The notes under the pieces are model-generated. The model worked only from the letters and a program-made list of their open reading frames with translations, did not search any database and was not told where the DNA came from. Positions 34,368 through 43,222 of a stretch of DNA of 64,000 nt are shown here, in pieces. The position numbers and the translations under genes were made by a program. The first letter of the stretch is position 1. Each line of letters opens with the position of its first letter. The stretch comes from VAZQ01 sp045811525 (GTDB lineage: Bacteria > Pseudomonadota > Alphaproteobacteria > Rhizobiales > Xanthobacteraceae), in contig JBJMTV010000014.1 in NCBI GenBank assembly GCA_045811525.1, positions 1 through 64,000 on the forward strand, written 5' to 3'.

Positions 34368-36608
34368 TCACGTGCGAGCAGCGAGCCCCACTTTCACGCG
34401 CTCCGGGGTCATCGGATACTGCCGCAGCCGCATTCCGGTCGCGTCATAGAACGCGTTGGCAATGGCCGCCGTCGTTGCACCCATGACCTCCTCGCCGGCA
34501 CCGGACGAGGGCTCGTCGAGCCGCTGCACCACGACCGGCACGATATCCGGATGCGCGGCAAACCGGAGCACCGGGTAGGATCTCCAGTCGAGACTGGTGA
34601 CCCCCTCGCGGTCGAACAGCACCTCCTCGAGCAGCGTGCGGCTCGTCGCCTGCATCATCTGACCCATGATCTGCGCCTCAACCGCTGCGGGGTTGACGCA
34701 CTGGCCGCAGTCGAGCGCGCCGAACAGGCGCTTGACGACGATGACACCCGTGCGTTTGTTCACCTCGATGTCCGCGACGGCTGCGCCGTAGGAGACGTGG
34801 TGAGTGCCGAGCCCGATACCGCGCCCGTTCACAACGTCGCCCCCCTGAAGGTCGGAGCCAGCGACTTTAGCCTTCCAGCCTGCCGCCTCCGCCGCCGCAT
34901 TGAGCACACCAGCCCAGCGTGCGTCGCCGATATTGCGGCGGCGAAATTCCAGCGGGTCCATCTTGGCCGCAACCGCCAGCTCGTCGATGGTCTGCTCCGA
35001 GGCAAACGCGAAAGATAGATCGAGCGGCGACCGCAGCGGCGCGCCCTTGAGCATTCCGACCATCGGCACCATGTGGCTGACCACGCGCCGATGCGCGATC
35101 TGGTACATGGAGCCGGTGCTCATCCGGTTCACCGGGATCGACATCGGCCCGGTGGTCCGCTCCTTCGGCGGTGTCTGCAAGACGAGCTCGTGCGTGGTCT
35201 CGTTGATCATCCAGCCGTGCTGCCAGCCCTGATATTCGTAGGCGACGATCCTGCCATCGGCATCAATGCCGGCCCGGACCTCAGCCAGGTGCGCCGGTCC
35301 GTAGTCGTCCCAGCCGTGCTCGTCTGAGCGCATGAACTGCACGCGGACCGGCTTGCCCACCGCCTGCGACATGACGGCTGCGGCCTGCGCACAATCATCA
35401 TAGCAGCTTCGCCCATAGGTGCCCGAGCCTTCGACATACTGCACGCGCACGGACTGCTCCGGCACGCCCAGCACCTCTGCCAGCATTTCGCGCGTGTTGT
35501 AGATGTCCTGAGTGGAGGACATGACCAAGGCGCGTTGCGCTGTCACGTCCGCGACAGCGCAGTTCGGACCGAAGGGCGCGTGCGACTGATAGGGACAGTA
35601 ATAGGTCGCGCTCGCGACGTGCGCCGCTTTGGGGAACGCGCTTTCGGCATCGCCCCAATTCACGATGGTGACGTCCGAGGTTTTCGCGGCGCGCATCCGG
35701 GTGAACAGGTCGGCATTACCGGGCAATGCGTCTGTGCTCTCCCAGGTCACTTTGACCGCGCGCGAGGCTCGGATCGCGTCCCACTCGTTCTCGGCCACCA
35801 CACCGACAAAGTCGCCCTTGCGGACCACGCGCGCCGGAATGTCCTTGATCGATCCTTCGTCGATCGCCAGCGCCTTGGCACCGAGGCCGTAGGCGCGCTG
35901 CCCGCGCGGTCGCACCACCCGGCCATGCAGCATGCCGGGCACGCGAACGTGCTGGAGGTGCGTGTAAATCCCCGCTGCCTTGGCAGGAATATCGACGCGC
36001 GGCACATTCTTGCCGACGAGCTTGTAGCGGGTGATCGCCTTCTGCGGTGCCGTTCCGGTGAACTTGACATTGAACGGCTTGTCGCCGAGCAGCTCGCCAT
36101 AGGACACGGATTGAGCGCCATGGCCGGCGATCGACACCACGCCCTTTTCGACGACCAGGCTGCCGACCTGCATGCCGAGCCGCGACGATGCCAGGTTCAA
36201 GAGCGCCCGCCGCGCCTCGGCTGCGGCGGCGCGGAGCTGAGGCCCGGCACGCTCGATCGATGAGCTCGAGGTCGTTGCGCCCTGGTTGGTGGTCACGTTG
36301 GTATCGAGCTGGACCGAACGAACCTGAGCCATGTCGAGGTCGAGCTCATCGGCGGCGATCTGCAGCAGACCCGTGGTGTTGCCTTGGCCGAATTCGCCCT
36401 TGCCGAGGTATATTGTGGCGGTGTTGTCGGCCTGGATGGCGATCCATGTATCAATGGCGCTGCCGTCGAACGGGCCCGCGGCCGCACCGCGCGCGACAGG
36501 AGCCGCGCCAGCAGGCAAGGCTGTCATGCTGAATCCGACAATGAGGGCGCCGCCGCCCTTGAGCAATCCGCGCCGCGAGAAGCTCAAATCCGCTTGCAAG
36601 GTGCTCAT
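34368..36608 (-). CDS. Molybdenum-cofactor subunit of an IorAB-type oxidoreductase
   Basis: A 746-residue large subunit of the xanthine dehydrogenase/aldehyde oxidase family. A Tat signal (SFSRRGLLKGGGALI, residues 9-23) precedes the body, as in isoquinoline 1-oxidoreductase-type beta subunits, so the enzyme is periplasmic or exported folded. Cofactor-region motifs include GKGEFGQGNTTGLLQIAADE, GSGTYGRSCYDD and SSGAGEEVMGATTAAIANAF. The start at MSTLQADL overlaps the small-subunit stop (ATGA). No FAD subunit is present, so electrons probably go to a cytochrome. The substrate is unknown. Confidence 0.9.
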   Translation of the reverse strand: MSTLQADLSFSRRGLLKGGGALIVGFSMTALPAGAAPVARGAAAGPFDGSAIDTWIAIQADNTATIYLGKGEFGQGNTTGLLQIAADELDLDMAQVRSVQLDTNVTTNQGATTSSSSIERAGPQLRAAAAEARRALLNLASSRLGMQVGSLVVEKGVVSIAGHGAQSVSYGELLGDKPFNVKFTGTAPQKAITRYKLVGKNVPRVDIPAKAAGIYTHLQHVRVPGMLHGRVVRPRGQRAYGLGAKALAIDEGSIKDIPARVVRKGDFVGVVAENEWDAIRASRAVKVTWESTDALPGNADLFTRMRAAKTSDVTIVNWGDAESAFPKAAHVASATYYCPYQSHAPFGPNCAVADVTAQRALVMSSTQDIYNTREMLAEVLGVPEQSVRVQYVEGSGTYGRSCYDDCAQAAAVMSQAVGKPVRVQFMRSDEHGWDDYGPAHLAEVRAGIDADGRIVAYEYQGWQHGWMINETTHELVLQTPPKERTTGPMSIPVNRMSTGSMYQIAHRRVVSHMVPMVGMLKGAPLRSPLDLSFAFASEQTIDELAVAAKMDPLEFRRRNIGDARWAGVLNAAAEAAGWKAKVAGSDLQGGDVVNGRGIGLGTHHVSYGAAVADIEVNKRTGVIVVKRLFGALDCGQCVNPAAVEAQIMGQMMQATSRTLLEEVLFDREGVTSLDWRSYPVLRFAAHPDIVPVVVQRLDEPSSGAGEEVMGATTAAIANAFYDATGMRLRQYPMTPERVKVGLAART

Positions 36609-37111
36609 CGAACGTCTCCCGCCATGCGGGTGGACGCAAGCTGAATGGCCTTCATGACCCTCGGATAGGTGCCGCAGCGGCAAAGGTGCCCATCCATGTG
36701 GGCACGAATGTCGGCCTCGCTCGGCCGCGCATTGCTGGCCAGCAGCTCCGCGCCTTTGATGGTCATTCCGTTGTAGCAGTAGCCACATTGCGGGGCCTGC
36801 ACGTCGATGAACGCCTGCTGCAGCGGATGCAGCCTCGGCGTTTGCGCGAGCCCATTCTGCTTTGCATAAAGATTGGGCAGGCCTTCGAGTGTTGTCAGCG
36901 TCCTCCCTTCGACGCTTGAGATCGGCGTGATGCATGAACGGATTTCAGCGCCATCCAGCAGGACCGAGCACGAGCCGCACTGCGCGAGCCCACAGCCGAA
37001 GCGCGGACCTTTGAGCTCGAGGTCGTTCATCAGGACATAAAGGAGGGGAGTGTCGGGGCTGGTGGCACTCACCTTGCGCGTCGTCCCATTGATCGTGAGC
37101 TGGTAGTCCAT
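36605..37111 (-). CDS. 2Fe-2S subunit of the IorAB-type oxidoreductase
   Basis: A 168-residue iron-sulfur subunit. The plant-ferredoxin-type cluster uses Cys40, Cys45, Cys48 and Cys60, and the second helical cluster domain uses Cys109, Cys112, Cys144 and Cys146 (CGYC...CRCG). It carries electrons from the molybdopterin subunit. GGAGGACCC precedes the ATG. Its stop overlaps the large-subunit start by four bases, as usual for this pair. Confidence 0.93.
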   Translation of the reverse strand: MDYQLTINGTTRKVSATSPDTPLLYVLMNDLELKGPRFGCGLAQCGSCSVLLDGAEIRSCITPISSVEGRTLTTLEGLPNLYAKQNGLAQTPRLHPLQQAFIDVQAPQCGYCYNGMTIKGAELLASNARPSEADIRAHMDGHLCRCGTYPRVMKAIQLASTRMAGDVR

Positions 37112-37385
37112 GGCGGGTCCTCCCGACGGCTTGCGGCTCGTCGTCCGTATTGTAGGCACGCTAGCAAAACGCGCCGCTTTTGTCTGCGCCCGCAGGCATT
37201 GCGTCCCAGGCGTGCTGGGCATGAAGTGAGCTGGGAACAGGAGGCTCGGTGGCAGCCGTTTATTCCGGGGTGGCGGCAGCAATCGTGATGCCGCTATGCT
37301 GAGGCCGGAGTGGTCTGATCCGAAGCTCGTCACGACGCACGGCTTCGGGCTCGGGACACTGGCCAGGCCAGGGGAAGGCACCGCG

Positions 37386-38366
37386 ATGATCACCCGCCGC
37401 TCGTTCAACAGGCTCGCTGCCACATCGGCGCTGGTGCCGAGCCTTGCCGCCAGGCGGGCGGACGCCGAGACTTGGCCGACCCATCCGGTCCGCGTCATCG
37501 TGCCGTTCGCGGCTGGAGGGCCGACCGATCTTATCGCCCGGGTGGTAGGCGAGCGGCTCGCGCGCAGCTGGGGCCAGCAGATGCTGATCGAGAACCGTCC
37601 GGGCGGCGGCACCAACATCGCCAACGAGTTGGTGGCGCGATCGGACCCGGATGGTCATACCATATTGATGGGCGGCTCCTCGCAGGCGGCGACGCGGGGC
37701 CTTTATCCCTCGCTCAGCTATGACCCGATCGGCGACTTCGCGCCGGTCGCCTTCATCTGCAGCTATTCGTTCTTCATGTTCGTGTCGAACGTGGTGCCGG
37801 TGAAGTCGGTGAGCGAGTTCATCGCCTACGCCAAGGCGAACAAGGGCAAGCTCACGCTGGCGTCGCCCGGCACGGGATCATCGCCGCATCTCTGCGGCGA
37901 GCTGTTCAAGCACATGGCGGGATTGGACATGATCCACGTGCCCTATCGCGGGGCAGCTCCGGCGATGAACGATCTCATCCCGGGCCGGGTCCATGTCCTG
38001 TTCTCGGGCGGAGCCACGCTCGACAATGCCAGGTCGGGGCAGGTCCAGGTGCTCGGCTATACCGGAGCCAAGCGTTCCGCAATCGCGCCGGACGTGCCGA
38101 CCATTGCCGAGGACGGCGTTCCCGGCTTCGAGGTCGTGTCGTGGTACGGCTTCTTTGTACCGGTCAGGACCCCGACCGAGATTGTCACCAAGATGAACGC
38201 CGACATCATTGCTGCGCTCGCCGATCCCAGCGTCAAGGGCCGGCTGGCACCACTTGGCTACGAGAGCCGGCCCGACTCTCCGGAAAAGGTCGGGGCCTTT
38301 CTCCGAGCGGAGGTCGATATCTGGAGCCGCGTCATCAAGCAGGCCGGCATCGCTCCGCAGAACTGA
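37386..38366 (+). CDS. Orphan Bug/TctC periplasmic receptor
   Basis: A 326-residue receptor of the same family as the one at 32328-33302. A Tat-like leader MITRRSFNRLAATSAL is followed by THPVRVIVPFAAGGPTD; ENRPGGGTNIA, HVPYRGAAPAMND and APDVPTIAEDG are family motifs. It is divergent from the molybdenum oxidoreductase, 274 bp away, and may bind a related aromatic or organic acid; this is an inference. GGGGAAGG precedes the ATG. No transport partners are nearby. Confidence 0.9.
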   Translation: MITRRSFNRLAATSALVPSLAARRADAETWPTHPVRVIVPFAAGGPTDLIARVVGERLARSWGQQMLIENRPGGGTNIANELVARSDPDGHTILMGGSSQAATRGLYPSLSYDPIGDFAPVAFICSYSFFMFVSNVVPVKSVSEFIAYAKANKGKLTLASPGTGSSPHLCGELFKHMAGLDMIHVPYRGAAPAMNDLIPGRVHVLFSGGATLDNARSGQVQVLGYTGAKRSAIAPDVPTIAEDGVPGFEVVSWYGFFVPVRTPTEIVTKMNADIIAALADPSVKGRLAPLGYESRPDSPEKVGAFLRAEVDIWSRVIKQAGIAPQN

Positions 38367-38370
38367 TTGA

Positions 38371-39084
38371 TCAGCGTTTTGCGCCGAGCGCATCCAGCTC
38401 GGCCTTGTACTGCTGGACCAGCCCTTCGAGGCGCGAGACATTCTGCAACAGGCGTTCGCTGGAAACACGTAACAGGTAGTAGCCGAATTCGGGATTCTGA
38501 AAATAGATCTCGAGGAGCTTCTCGTAGGTGATGGCAAGGACATCGCCGTCGGCTGCGCACTCGACGCTCTGGGTGCGTCTGTTGTCAGGCGAAAGGAACC
38601 CGAGCTCCCCGACAATGCGACCGGGGGGAAGCTCGCTGCCGATTTCCTTGACGATGAAGCGGCCGGTCACCGTGAAGAACAGCTCCTTGGCTATGTCGCC
38701 TTTGCGGAACAGCACGTCGCCGGCGCGGTAGCTGCGGCGGCGCATAAAGGGCTTGAGCCAATCCATGGAGAGATTTCCACGGGCAGACTCTCTCGCTTTG
38801 CCGACGAGATGGACCATCTGGTACAGGCGCACGAGATTGATGATGACGAGCGCTGCGTAGAGCGAGAACGTGTTGAACGAGTGGGAGAGCACGCCGTAGA
38901 CCACGAAAAACAGGTTACCTATGACTGCGCAAATGCGCAGCGGCACTATTGTTCGCATGAGGTGGGTGGCAACGAAGGCGATCACCCCCATCAGGGCGAC
39001 AAGATTGGGAAGGGTCAGGAAATTTTGCATCCAAGCCGACACGGACTCGAATGAGAATTGGCTCAGGTCAAAATTCATTTCCAT
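38371..39084 (-). CDS. Popeye-like membrane protein with cyclic-nucleotide-binding domain
   Basis: A 237-residue protein. The first ~95 residues hold three hydrophobic segments (LPNLVALMGVIAFVATHLM; ICAVIGNLFFVVYGVL; LYAALVIINLVRLYQM). The rest is a cyclic-nucleotide-binding domain (YRAGDVLFRKGD, ELFFTVTGRFIV, phosphate-binding GELGFLSPDNRRTQS). The order, three membrane helices followed by the cyclic-nucleotide domain, is that of Popeye-domain proteins. There is no DNA-binding or channel domain, so it is likely a membrane cNMP sensor. The gap to 39363 holds no recognised gene. Confidence 0.8.
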   Translation of the reverse strand: MEMNFDLSQFSFESVSAWMQNFLTLPNLVALMGVIAFVATHLMRTIVPLRICAVIGNLFFVVYGVLSHSFNTFSLYAALVIINLVRLYQMVHLVGKARESARGNLSMDWLKPFMRRRSYRAGDVLFRKGDIAKELFFTVTGRFIVKEIGSELPPGRIVGELGFLSPDNRRTQSVECAADGDVLAITYEKLLEIYFQNPEFGYYLLRVSSERLLQNVSRLEGLVQQYKAELDALGAKR

Positions 39085-39362
39085 CGCGGTCGTCACTCCC
39101 TCGCATCGCAACGGCGAGGCCATAACACACATGTGCGCGTGTCAGGCAACGCGGCCGGCATGCCTCCCCTCCGGCTATGGATGTGGCAGACGCACGCGAG
39201 CTTCGTATGACACTCGGCCAGTCGTGTATGGAACCGAAGTCGTTCGCCAGGTCAGGCCACGGTGTCCCAGAAGCGCCTCGAGTTATTGCACATGCTGGCG
39301 TCCGGGATTTCGCGAGTTGCGTTCCTGTGGGATGTCTCTGCGTTGTCCTGTTACAGGAAATA

Positions 39363-39716
39363 TCAGCTCGGTTGAGATGGGCGTGCTTGCCACGGCAGCC
39401 GCCCCTCCAGTTCAGTCTGCAAGCTGAAGCTGAGCACGGTCCTGATCACCACAATCCAGGCGAGGACGGCAACGCTTGTCAGCGTGGGTGTGACAGCGAC
39501 AGTGCGGATGATGTCTCCCGCCACGAGAACCTCCAGCCCCAATAGTATGGCGCGACCGACGTCCTGCCGATAGCGCGTGTAGAGGTCGACCGCAGCCGAG
39601 GAGAAGAGCCCGCTCAGATAGCGCAACGTCGCGATAAGAAAGCCGAGGATGATCAGCCCCACTCCGATCACATCGATATAGGAGCCTGTGGTCTCAATCA
39701 GCTCGTACATCCGCAT
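39363..39716 (-). CDS. DUF1622 membrane protein
   Basis: A 117-residue inner-membrane protein with three hydrophobic helices (VIGVGLIILGFLIATL; AILLGLEVLVAGDIIRTVAV; VAVLAWIVVIRTVLSFSL), typical of the DUF1622 family. The conserved GLEVLVAGDIIRT segment lies in the second helix. The function is unknown. No operon partner is evident. The start could be either of two ATGs six bases apart. Confidence 0.8.
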   Translation of the reverse strand: MRMYELIETTGSYIDVIGVGLIILGFLIATLRYLSGLFSSAAVDLYTRYRQDVGRAILLGLEVLVAGDIIRTVAVTPTLTSVAVLAWIVVIRTVLSFSLQTELEGRLPWQARPSQPS

Positions 39717-39998
39717 TGCTGCTCGCGCGCATCGGCAACTCGTCCTGAACGCCTCACCCCGCGGCTTTGTTCAACCCGCAGCTTTCGCCGCGGCCGGAGA
39801 AGCGTGGCTATGAGATCCGTAAAAACGCGCTCTGGATAAAGTCGTGCACGTTGCGCCTCAGGCGTTCAGAACGGCCTCGAGCCATCCGCTTTTCGCGAAC
39901 CACAGCGGGCTCGTGAACGGCGCCCTCAAGCTTCACAAGGTTCAATGAACCTCAGCGCACTTTATTTCTGCAAGCCAGTATAGTTCTTTGTTCTGCAA

Positions 39999-40073
39999 TG
40001 GTGGGCGCGACAGGGATCGAACCTGTGACCCCCTCCATGTCAAGGAGGTGCTCTTCCGCTGAGCTACGCGCCC
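39999..40073 (-). tRNA. tRNA-Val (anticodon GAC)
   Basis: The complement folds as a full cloverleaf: acceptor GGGCGCG/CGCGCCC, D arm GCTC...GAGC, anticodon stem CCTCC/GGAGG with loop TTGACAT (anticodon GAC), and a T arm with TTCGATCC. The CCA end is encoded in the DNA. The tRNA decodes the GUC valine codon. Confidence 0.95.
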
Positions 40074-40189
40074 TACGCTGTCCGCGTGTTGGCCTCGTCT
40101 TATCGGCTGGGGACATACGAGGCAAGAACCCACCGAGGCGCCACACCTGAGGCCACCCCGCTGTGGTGCTGCTCGCGCCCGGCGAACCG

Positions 40190-40549
40190 TCAGGCCGCCA
40201 GCATCTTCTGCACCTCGTTGACGAGATCGCGCAGATGCACCGGCTTGGACAGGACCTTGGCGTTCTTGGCCGCTGCCGCATCGGAGTTGAGCGCAACGGC
40301 GGCAAAGCCGGTGATGAACATAATCTTGATGTCGGGATCGAGCTCGGAGGCGCGGCGCGCAAGCTCAATCCCGTCCATTTCCGGCATGACGATGTCGGTG
40401 AGCAGAAGCTCGAACGGCTCCTCGCGCAGCCGCTGGTACGCCGATGCGCCGTTGTCGAACGAGATCACCTCATAGCCCGCGTTCTGCAGCGCCCTTACCA
40501 GGAAGCGCCGCATGTCGCTGTCGTCCTCGGCAAGGATTATCTTTGCCAT
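40190..40549 (-). CDS. cpdR: Single-domain response regulator CpdR
   Basis: A 119-residue stand-alone receiver domain. The acidic pocket is at Glu8-Asp10 (AEDD), the phosphoacceptor is Asp52 (TDIVMPEMDG) and the conserved lysine is in LSKPVH. In Caulobacter and Sinorhizobium, unphosphorylated CpdR brings ClpXP to the cell pole for cell-cycle proteolysis. The N terminus MAKIILAEDDSDMRRFLV and the neighbour N-formylglutamate amidohydrolase match the usual CpdR context. An in-frame ATG five codons upstream is an alternative start. Confidence 0.92.
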   Translation of the reverse strand: MAKIILAEDDSDMRRFLVRALQNAGYEVISFDNGASAYQRLREEPFELLLTDIVMPEMDGIELARRASELDPDIKIMFITGFAAVALNSDAAAAKNAKVLSKPVHLRDLVNEVQKMLAA

Positions 40550-40578
40550 CGTCGCAACAGCCATGATTCCAGCCCGAG

Positions 40579-40599
40579 GCCGGTGGCGCAGCCACCGGC
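40579..40599. promoter_or_regulatory. Perfect hairpin in the cpdR leader
   Basis: Arms GCCGGTGGC and GCCACCGGC (9 bp each, perfect) enclose GCA, about 30 bp upstream of the cpdR start and in the divergent region with the amidohydrolase gene. It may be a regulator-binding palindrome or a leader hairpin. No T run follows in either direction. Confidence 0.4.
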
Positions 40600-40743
40600 G
40601 CGATTCACTCACCCCTCACATAAGCGGGCCTGCCGGTAAACAACGGGTGAAGCAACCTCGCCCATGGACAATAGCGCGTTTCCAGCGATAGTGGTGCGAA
40701 AAGGCGGGGCGGCTCGAACGCGCAAGGCACAGTCACAGCTACC

Positions 40744-41631
40744 ATGCCCGAAGTGAAAGACGAGCTCGATCCGCCGTTCGAGATCCTGGAGCCGGCCGAA
40801 TGGCGCGGGCCGGTGATCTTCAACTCGCCGCATAGCGGTACCGTCTATCCGCCCGCCTTCGTCGCGGCAGCGCGCCTCGACGTGACGACATTGCGCCGCT
40901 CCGAGGACAGCTTCGTCGACGAGCTCGCGCTCGGTGTCGTCAGGCGCGGCTACCCGCTGATGCGGGCGCATTTCCCGCGCTGCTATGTCGACGTCAATCG
41001 CGAGCCCTACGAGCTTGACCCGCGCATGTTCGAGGGGCGCCTGCCCTCGTTCGCCAATACCCGCTCCATGCGTGTGGCCGGCGGCCTTGGAACAGTGGCG
41101 CGCGTCGTCGGCGACGCCCAGGAGATCTATGGCCAGCGCCTTCCCGTCGACGAGGCGATCCGGCGTATAGAGGGGCTCTACAAGCCCTACCATCGCGCGC
41201 TGCGGCGCCTGTTCACCCGCGTGCACCGCGACTTCGGTGTCGCGGTGCTGATGGACTGCCATTCCATGCCCTCGAGTGCCGGCGCCAAGGACGAGCGTCC
41301 GCGCGCCGACGTGGTGCTGGGGGACCGCTACGGAACGAGCTGCGTCGGCGCCATTGCCGAGTTGATCGAGGCCACGCTGCGCAGCCAGGGCTACACCGTG
41401 AGCCGCAACAAACCTTATGCCGGCGGCTTCATTACCGAGCATTACGGCAATCCCGCCGCCGGGCTGCATGCGATCCAGCTGGAGCTCAACCGGGCGCTTT
41501 ATATGGATGAGCGCCGTTTCGAGCGCGCCCCCGGTTTTGCCCGGCTGGCGGCGGACCTCGAGACCCTCGCCGACGCGCTCGCCACCATCCCTCTTGAGGA
41601 GCTGCGGCCCTATCGCGCGGCGGCCGAGTAG
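40744..41631 (+). CDS. N-formylglutamate amidohydrolase family protein
   Basis: A 295-residue cytosolic hydrolase. The family core is seen: VIFNSPHSGTVYP near the N terminus, CYVDVNREPYELDPRMF in the middle, and MDCHSMPS and QLELNRALYMDE in the C-terminal half, with His residues likely to bind zinc. HutG-type enzymes release glutamate from N-formylglutamate in histidine breakdown. No other hut gene is near, and in rhizobia this gene is regularly found beside cpdR and hisN, so the true substrate may differ. Confidence 0.88.
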   Translation: MPEVKDELDPPFEILEPAEWRGPVIFNSPHSGTVYPPAFVAAARLDVTTLRRSEDSFVDELALGVVRRGYPLMRAHFPRCYVDVNREPYELDPRMFEGRLPSFANTRSMRVAGGLGTVARVVGDAQEIYGQRLPVDEAIRRIEGLYKPYHRALRRLFTRVHRDFGVAVLMDCHSMPSSAGAKDERPRADVVLGDRYGTSCVGAIAELIEATLRSQGYTVSRNKPYAGGFITEHYGNPAAGLHAIQLELNRALYMDERRFERAPGFARLAADLETLADALATIPLEELRPYRAAAE

Positions 41632-41637
41632 GAAATG

Positions 41638-41669
41638 AAAAAAGGGCCGCATGCGGGAGCACGCGGCCC
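41638..41669 (-). terminator. Intrinsic terminator of the MFS transporter gene
   Basis: Read on the minus strand, GGGCCGC and GCGGCCC arms (with an extra TGC/GCA pair set inside) are followed by six T. This is a canonical intrinsic terminator for minus-strand transcription coming from the MFS gene, about 160 bp past its stop. It may also slow plus-strand transcripts of the amidohydrolase, whose stop is just before it. Confidence 0.8.
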
Positions 41670-41830
41670 AAGTCTAGGGAGGAAACGCCCAAGGAGGGCA
41701 ACGGTAACGCAGAACGCTACCGCACCGCAAAAAGATACACCGCAATGCACCAATGGCAATAGCAAAACAAAGTGATGGCTGGTCTGATTTGCGGCTCGGA
41801 CATGGGCAAAATGCCGCTTTTTTGCCCGTT

Positions 41831-43087
41831 TCAGCCCTTGCACCCCACCGGTCCAGGCTCGTCCGCCCAGAGATAAACCAATGACGTCAATAAGATAAAG
41901 CCGGCTTGCAACGCGAACACCAGCCGGTATGCATCGAGCGCATAGCCTCCCGCGTGGGTTGTGGGGAATTGCGCGATGACCAGCCCACTGAGCATCTGCA
42001 CCAGAAAGGTCCCGCCAATCGAGCTGCTGTTGAGAATGGTCAGGCCGCGCCCGACCTGATGCGGCGGCAACACAGCCTTCCCGTGCGCCATCAGGACCGG
42101 GCCGAAACCGGCCATGAAGCCAAAGATCGCAAACCAGACGATCAGGCCCGGTACCGGCAACGAGCCGACAAAGCCGAGGAAGCCCAGCGCCAGCGCCGTC
42201 CCTGATGCGCCGAGCAGAACCGGGAGCTTGTGGCTTCCCATGACGCGGTCCATCGGACCCCAGGCGACCAGGCCGAGCATCTGCGTCAGGACTGGAATGA
42301 CGAGAAAGCTGCCGCGCTGCTCGAGATCATAGCCATAAACGTGCGTGAGGTACGGCCCGCCCCACAAGCCGACTATCAGGGCAAAGCTCGAGTAGAGAAC
42401 GAGGTTCATCACCAGCAGGCACCCCATCGAGCGAGCGCGCAGGACAGCTGGAATACCGCGCAGGCTCTCGCGCAGCGTTTCGCGCGGGCCTTCGGAGGCG
42501 ACGTTGTCCTCCACCACGAGCGCGATCAAAGCGCCGATCAGGAGCGTGATGCCCGCCACTAGTAGGAAGCTATTGCGCCAGCCGATGGTGGCCGCCGAGA
42601 AGGCGAGCGGGGCCGTTGCGAGCAGCGTGCCGAACGTGCCAATACCGACGTGCACGCCCGCCAAGGTGGCGAAACGCTGCGGAGCAAAGCGCCTGGCGTA
42701 GATGGTCAAAGCCGCCACCAGAGCGCCTGAGACGCCCAACCCGAGCAACGCCCGGCCAAGAACCAGGACACCGGGGACCGTAGCAGTGGCAAATGTGAGG
42801 GCGCCAACAACGGTCACGGCCCCGCCCACGAGGAGACAGCGTTTCGCGCCGAAGCGATCGAGCGCCACGCCAAGCGGGATCTGGACCAGCGCGAATGAGA
42901 AGAAGAATACGCTGGAGAGCCAGCCGATGTCGGCTGGCGAGAGAGCCAGGTCGGCCGCAAGATCCGGCGCTATGACCCCGACCGAGTTGCGCAGAAACTG
43001 GCTGATCACATAGAACGAGATAAGCGTCGCCACGAGGGCGACGGCGCTCCTCGATAACGACTCACGCGAAGCGTGCGGAAGGCTCAT
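41831..43087 (-). CDS. Major facilitator superfamily transporter
   Basis: A 418-residue inner-membrane protein with 12 hydrophobic segments. The loop-2/3 signature PLGVALDRFGAKR is clear, and a weaker version recurs halfway (WGPMDRVMGSHK). The N terminus is short and cytosolic. The substrate cannot be inferred; the closest families by feel are nitrate/oxalate-like or YbjJ-like transporters, but this is uncertain. It is divergent from hisN, 135 bp away. Confidence 0.88.
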   Translation of the reverse strand: MSLPHASRESLSRSAVALVATLISFYVISQFLRNSVGVIAPDLAADLALSPADIGWLSSVFFFSFALVQIPLGVALDRFGAKRCLLVGGAVTVVGALTFATATVPGVLVLGRALLGLGVSGALVAALTIYARRFAPQRFATLAGVHVGIGTFGTLLATAPLAFSAATIGWRNSFLLVAGITLLIGALIALVVEDNVASEGPRETLRESLRGIPAVLRARSMGCLLVMNLVLYSSFALIVGLWGGPYLTHVYGYDLEQRGSFLVIPVLTQMLGLVAWGPMDRVMGSHKLPVLLGASGTALALGFLGFVGSLPVPGLIVWFAIFGFMAGFGPVLMAHGKAVLPPHQVGRGLTILNSSSIGGTFLVQMLSGLVIAQFPTTHAGGYALDAYRLVFALQAGFILLTSLVYLWADEPGPVGCKG

Positions 43088-43222
43088 GATCGTCTGTGCA
43101 CGCGCGCATTGCTGATCGGATAGTCCTCGAGCTGGCGATCGGGTTGCCTGCCATGCACGACCACCCTACCCTCGCGCGAGGAAGTGCGCGCCGTCGGCGA
43201 TGCGTGCTGGTGAGGGGGTGGC

